In this document: positions 5,638 to 6,573 of the stretch, in pieces
Layout: the number at the start of each line of letters is the position of its first letter
Position numbering within the stretch: the first letter of the stretch is position 1
Assembly: GCA_030597345.1 (NCBI GenBank)
Contig: JAUVSA010000121.1
Coordinates: 1-6,573 of the forward strand
Direction of reading: 5' to 3'
Length of the DNA: 6,573 nucleotides
Source of the DNA: Bacillota bacterium
Lineage (GTDB): Bacteria > Armatimonadota > Hebobacteria > Hebobacterales > Hebobacteraceae
Translations under genes and position numbers: made by a program
The notes under the pieces: generated by a model
What the model was told of the DNA's origin: nothing
The model's input: the letters and a program-made list of their open reading frames with translations, nothing else
Databases searched by the model: none

Positions 5638-6543
5638 ATGACGCCACGAACGGGGAGCGACCCGAAATCGCGCGCGGCGCTCGTTTCGGTCGCATCGAAC
5701 ACCGGCCTCACAACCCTGAAGCTGGCGACGGGGGCAATCACACACTCGGTCAGCATTCTCTCGGAGGGGCTCCACTCGGGTCTCGATTTGGTCGCCGCGG
5801 TCATGGCACTGCTTGCGGTGAGGCGGTCGCGCCAGCCTGCGGACGCAGACCACAACTTCGGGCACGGCAAGTTCGAGAGCCTGTCGGGAATGGCCGAGGG
5901 GGCGCTGATCTTAGTCGCCGTGGGGATGATCTTGTGGAGCGCGGTGAGACGACTCGCGCTGGGCGAGGCAGAGGTGAGAGAGCCGCTGCTCGGGGTGGCC
6001 GTGATGGGTATCTCTGCGGCAGTGAACGTGCTGGTTTCGCGCATGTTGTTTCGGGTAGCGAAGGAGACGGAGTCGATTGCCCTGGAGGCCGATGCCTGGC
6101 ACCTTCGCACGGACGTGTGGACATCCCTGGGTGTGATGGGCGGCATGAGCCTCATCGCCGTTGGCACATGGGCCGGGCTGCAGGAGATACACCACCTCGA
6201 CCCAGTGATTGCGATCATGGTCGCCGTTGTGATCGCGCGCGCGGCATGGGACATTACCAGGCGGTCGTACGACCACCTCGTGGACCGCTCGCTGCCAGCG
6301 AACGAGGCGGCCCAGATCACCTCCCTGCTGAGAGAACACTACCCCCAGTTTACGGAGTATCACCGGCTGCGGACGCGTCGTGCCGGCTCGCAACGGTACG
6401 TCGATCTGCACCTGGTGGTGCCGGGAGAGCAGTCGGTGACGGAGGCGCATACTCTCGCCGACCATCTGGAGCAGGACCTGCGGAATCTGCTGCGCGGTCT
6501 GGAGGTCATGATCCACGTGGAGCCGAGGGGGGACCGTGACTAG
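5638..6543 (+). CDS. Cation diffusion facilitator (CDF) family metal exporter, probably zinc
   Basis: This is an inner-membrane proton-coupled exporter of divalent metal, of FieF/YiiP type. The 301-residue length is usual for the family. Six membrane helices are seen (about 13-34, 38-61, 81-104, 115-138, 161-181, 187-204), followed by a cytoplasmic metal-binding domain (about 210-296). The transport site is H46-x3-D50 in helix 2 with H155-x3-D159 in helix 5. His in the first position, where FieF has Asp, is associated with zinc preference. The loop DADHNFGHGKFES carries D69, H72 and H76, matching the FieF second site. The cytoplasmic domain has HRLRTRRAG (242-250), H258, H271 and IHVEP (292-296), matching FieF histidines and with Glu in place of its Asp. 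The ATG start lacks a strong ribosome site, so translation may depend on coupling with secF 42 bp upstream. The metal is inferred from motif only. Confidence 0.95.
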   Translation: MTPRTGSDPKSRAALVSVASNTGLTTLKLATGAITHSVSILSEGLHSGLDLVAAVMALLAVRRSRQPADADHNFGHGKFESLSGMAEGALILVAVGMILWSAVRRLALGEAEVREPLLGVAVMGISAAVNVLVSRMLFRVAKETESIALEADAWHLRTDVWTSLGVMGGMSLIAVGTWAGLQEIHHLDPVIAIMVAVVIARAAWDITRRSYDHLVDRSLPANEAAQITSLLREHYPQFTEYHRLRTRRAGSQRYVDLHLVVPGEQSVTEAHTLADHLEQDLRNLLRGLEVMIHVEPRGDRD

Positions 6544-6573
6544 CGCGACAGGAGTGAGCCTGACAGGGGCCCA
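6536..6573 (+). CDS. Possible start of a further gene overlapping the CDF stop (partial)
   Basis: A GTG at 6536-6538 opens a frame that overlaps the CDF stop by 8 bp (GTGACTAG) and stays open to the window end. GAGGGGGG just upstream could serve as a ribosome site, at about 5 nt spacing. A second in-frame GTG at 6554 follows AGGA too closely to be preferred. Only 12 codons are visible, so neither the gene nor its family can be confirmed. Overlapping starts of this form are usual in operons. Confidence 0.3.
   Translation, partial: MTSATGVSLTGA

Overview
This is a bacterial chromosomal segment of high GC content. It has Shine-Dalgarno-type ribosome sites, GTG as well as ATG starts, and housekeeping genes. 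The standard genetic code fits: tryptophans are TGG, and TGA ends both secD and the zinc-ribbon gene. The enolase and SecD/SecF proteins are complete and ordinary, but they do not place the organism. A free-living, deep-branching Gram-negative-type or GC-rich Firmicutes-like lineage would fit, and I cannot narrow it further from sequence alone.

Layout: two divergent gene blocks share a 400-bp intergenic region (2185-2586). Reading left on the minus strand are enolase (904-2184), then a 277-bp gap with a long inverted repeat, then a 77-residue cysteine-rich zinc-ribbon protein (393-626), then a 288-bp gap with a REP-like palindrome pair. Last comes the 5' end of a gene for a membrane-anchored or secreted protein (1-104, running off the window). 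Reading right on the plus strand are secD (2626-4296), secF (4375-5595), a cation diffusion facilitator (5638-6543) and possibly the first codons of a further overlapping gene (from 6536).

SecD and SecF form the proton-driven accessory part of the Sec translocon. The CDF transporter probably sits in the same transcription unit. The plus-strand block has a near-consensus sigma-70 promoter (TTGACA, 18 bp, TATAAT) with a perfect palindrome in its spacer. A structured leader of about 200 nt follows it and contains two copies of a hairpin-forming 32-nt repeat.

The most unusual points are three. (1) The natural secD start and first membrane helix appear to be cut by an in-frame TGA at 2608-2610. 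(2) The secD leader carries a duplicated hairpin whose base differences preserve pairing. (3) A head-to-head REP-like pair at 172-232 carries compensatory stem changes and a GTAG foot, the form mobilised by RAYT transposases. No CRISPR array, tRNA, rRNA, insertion sequence or defence system is visible.
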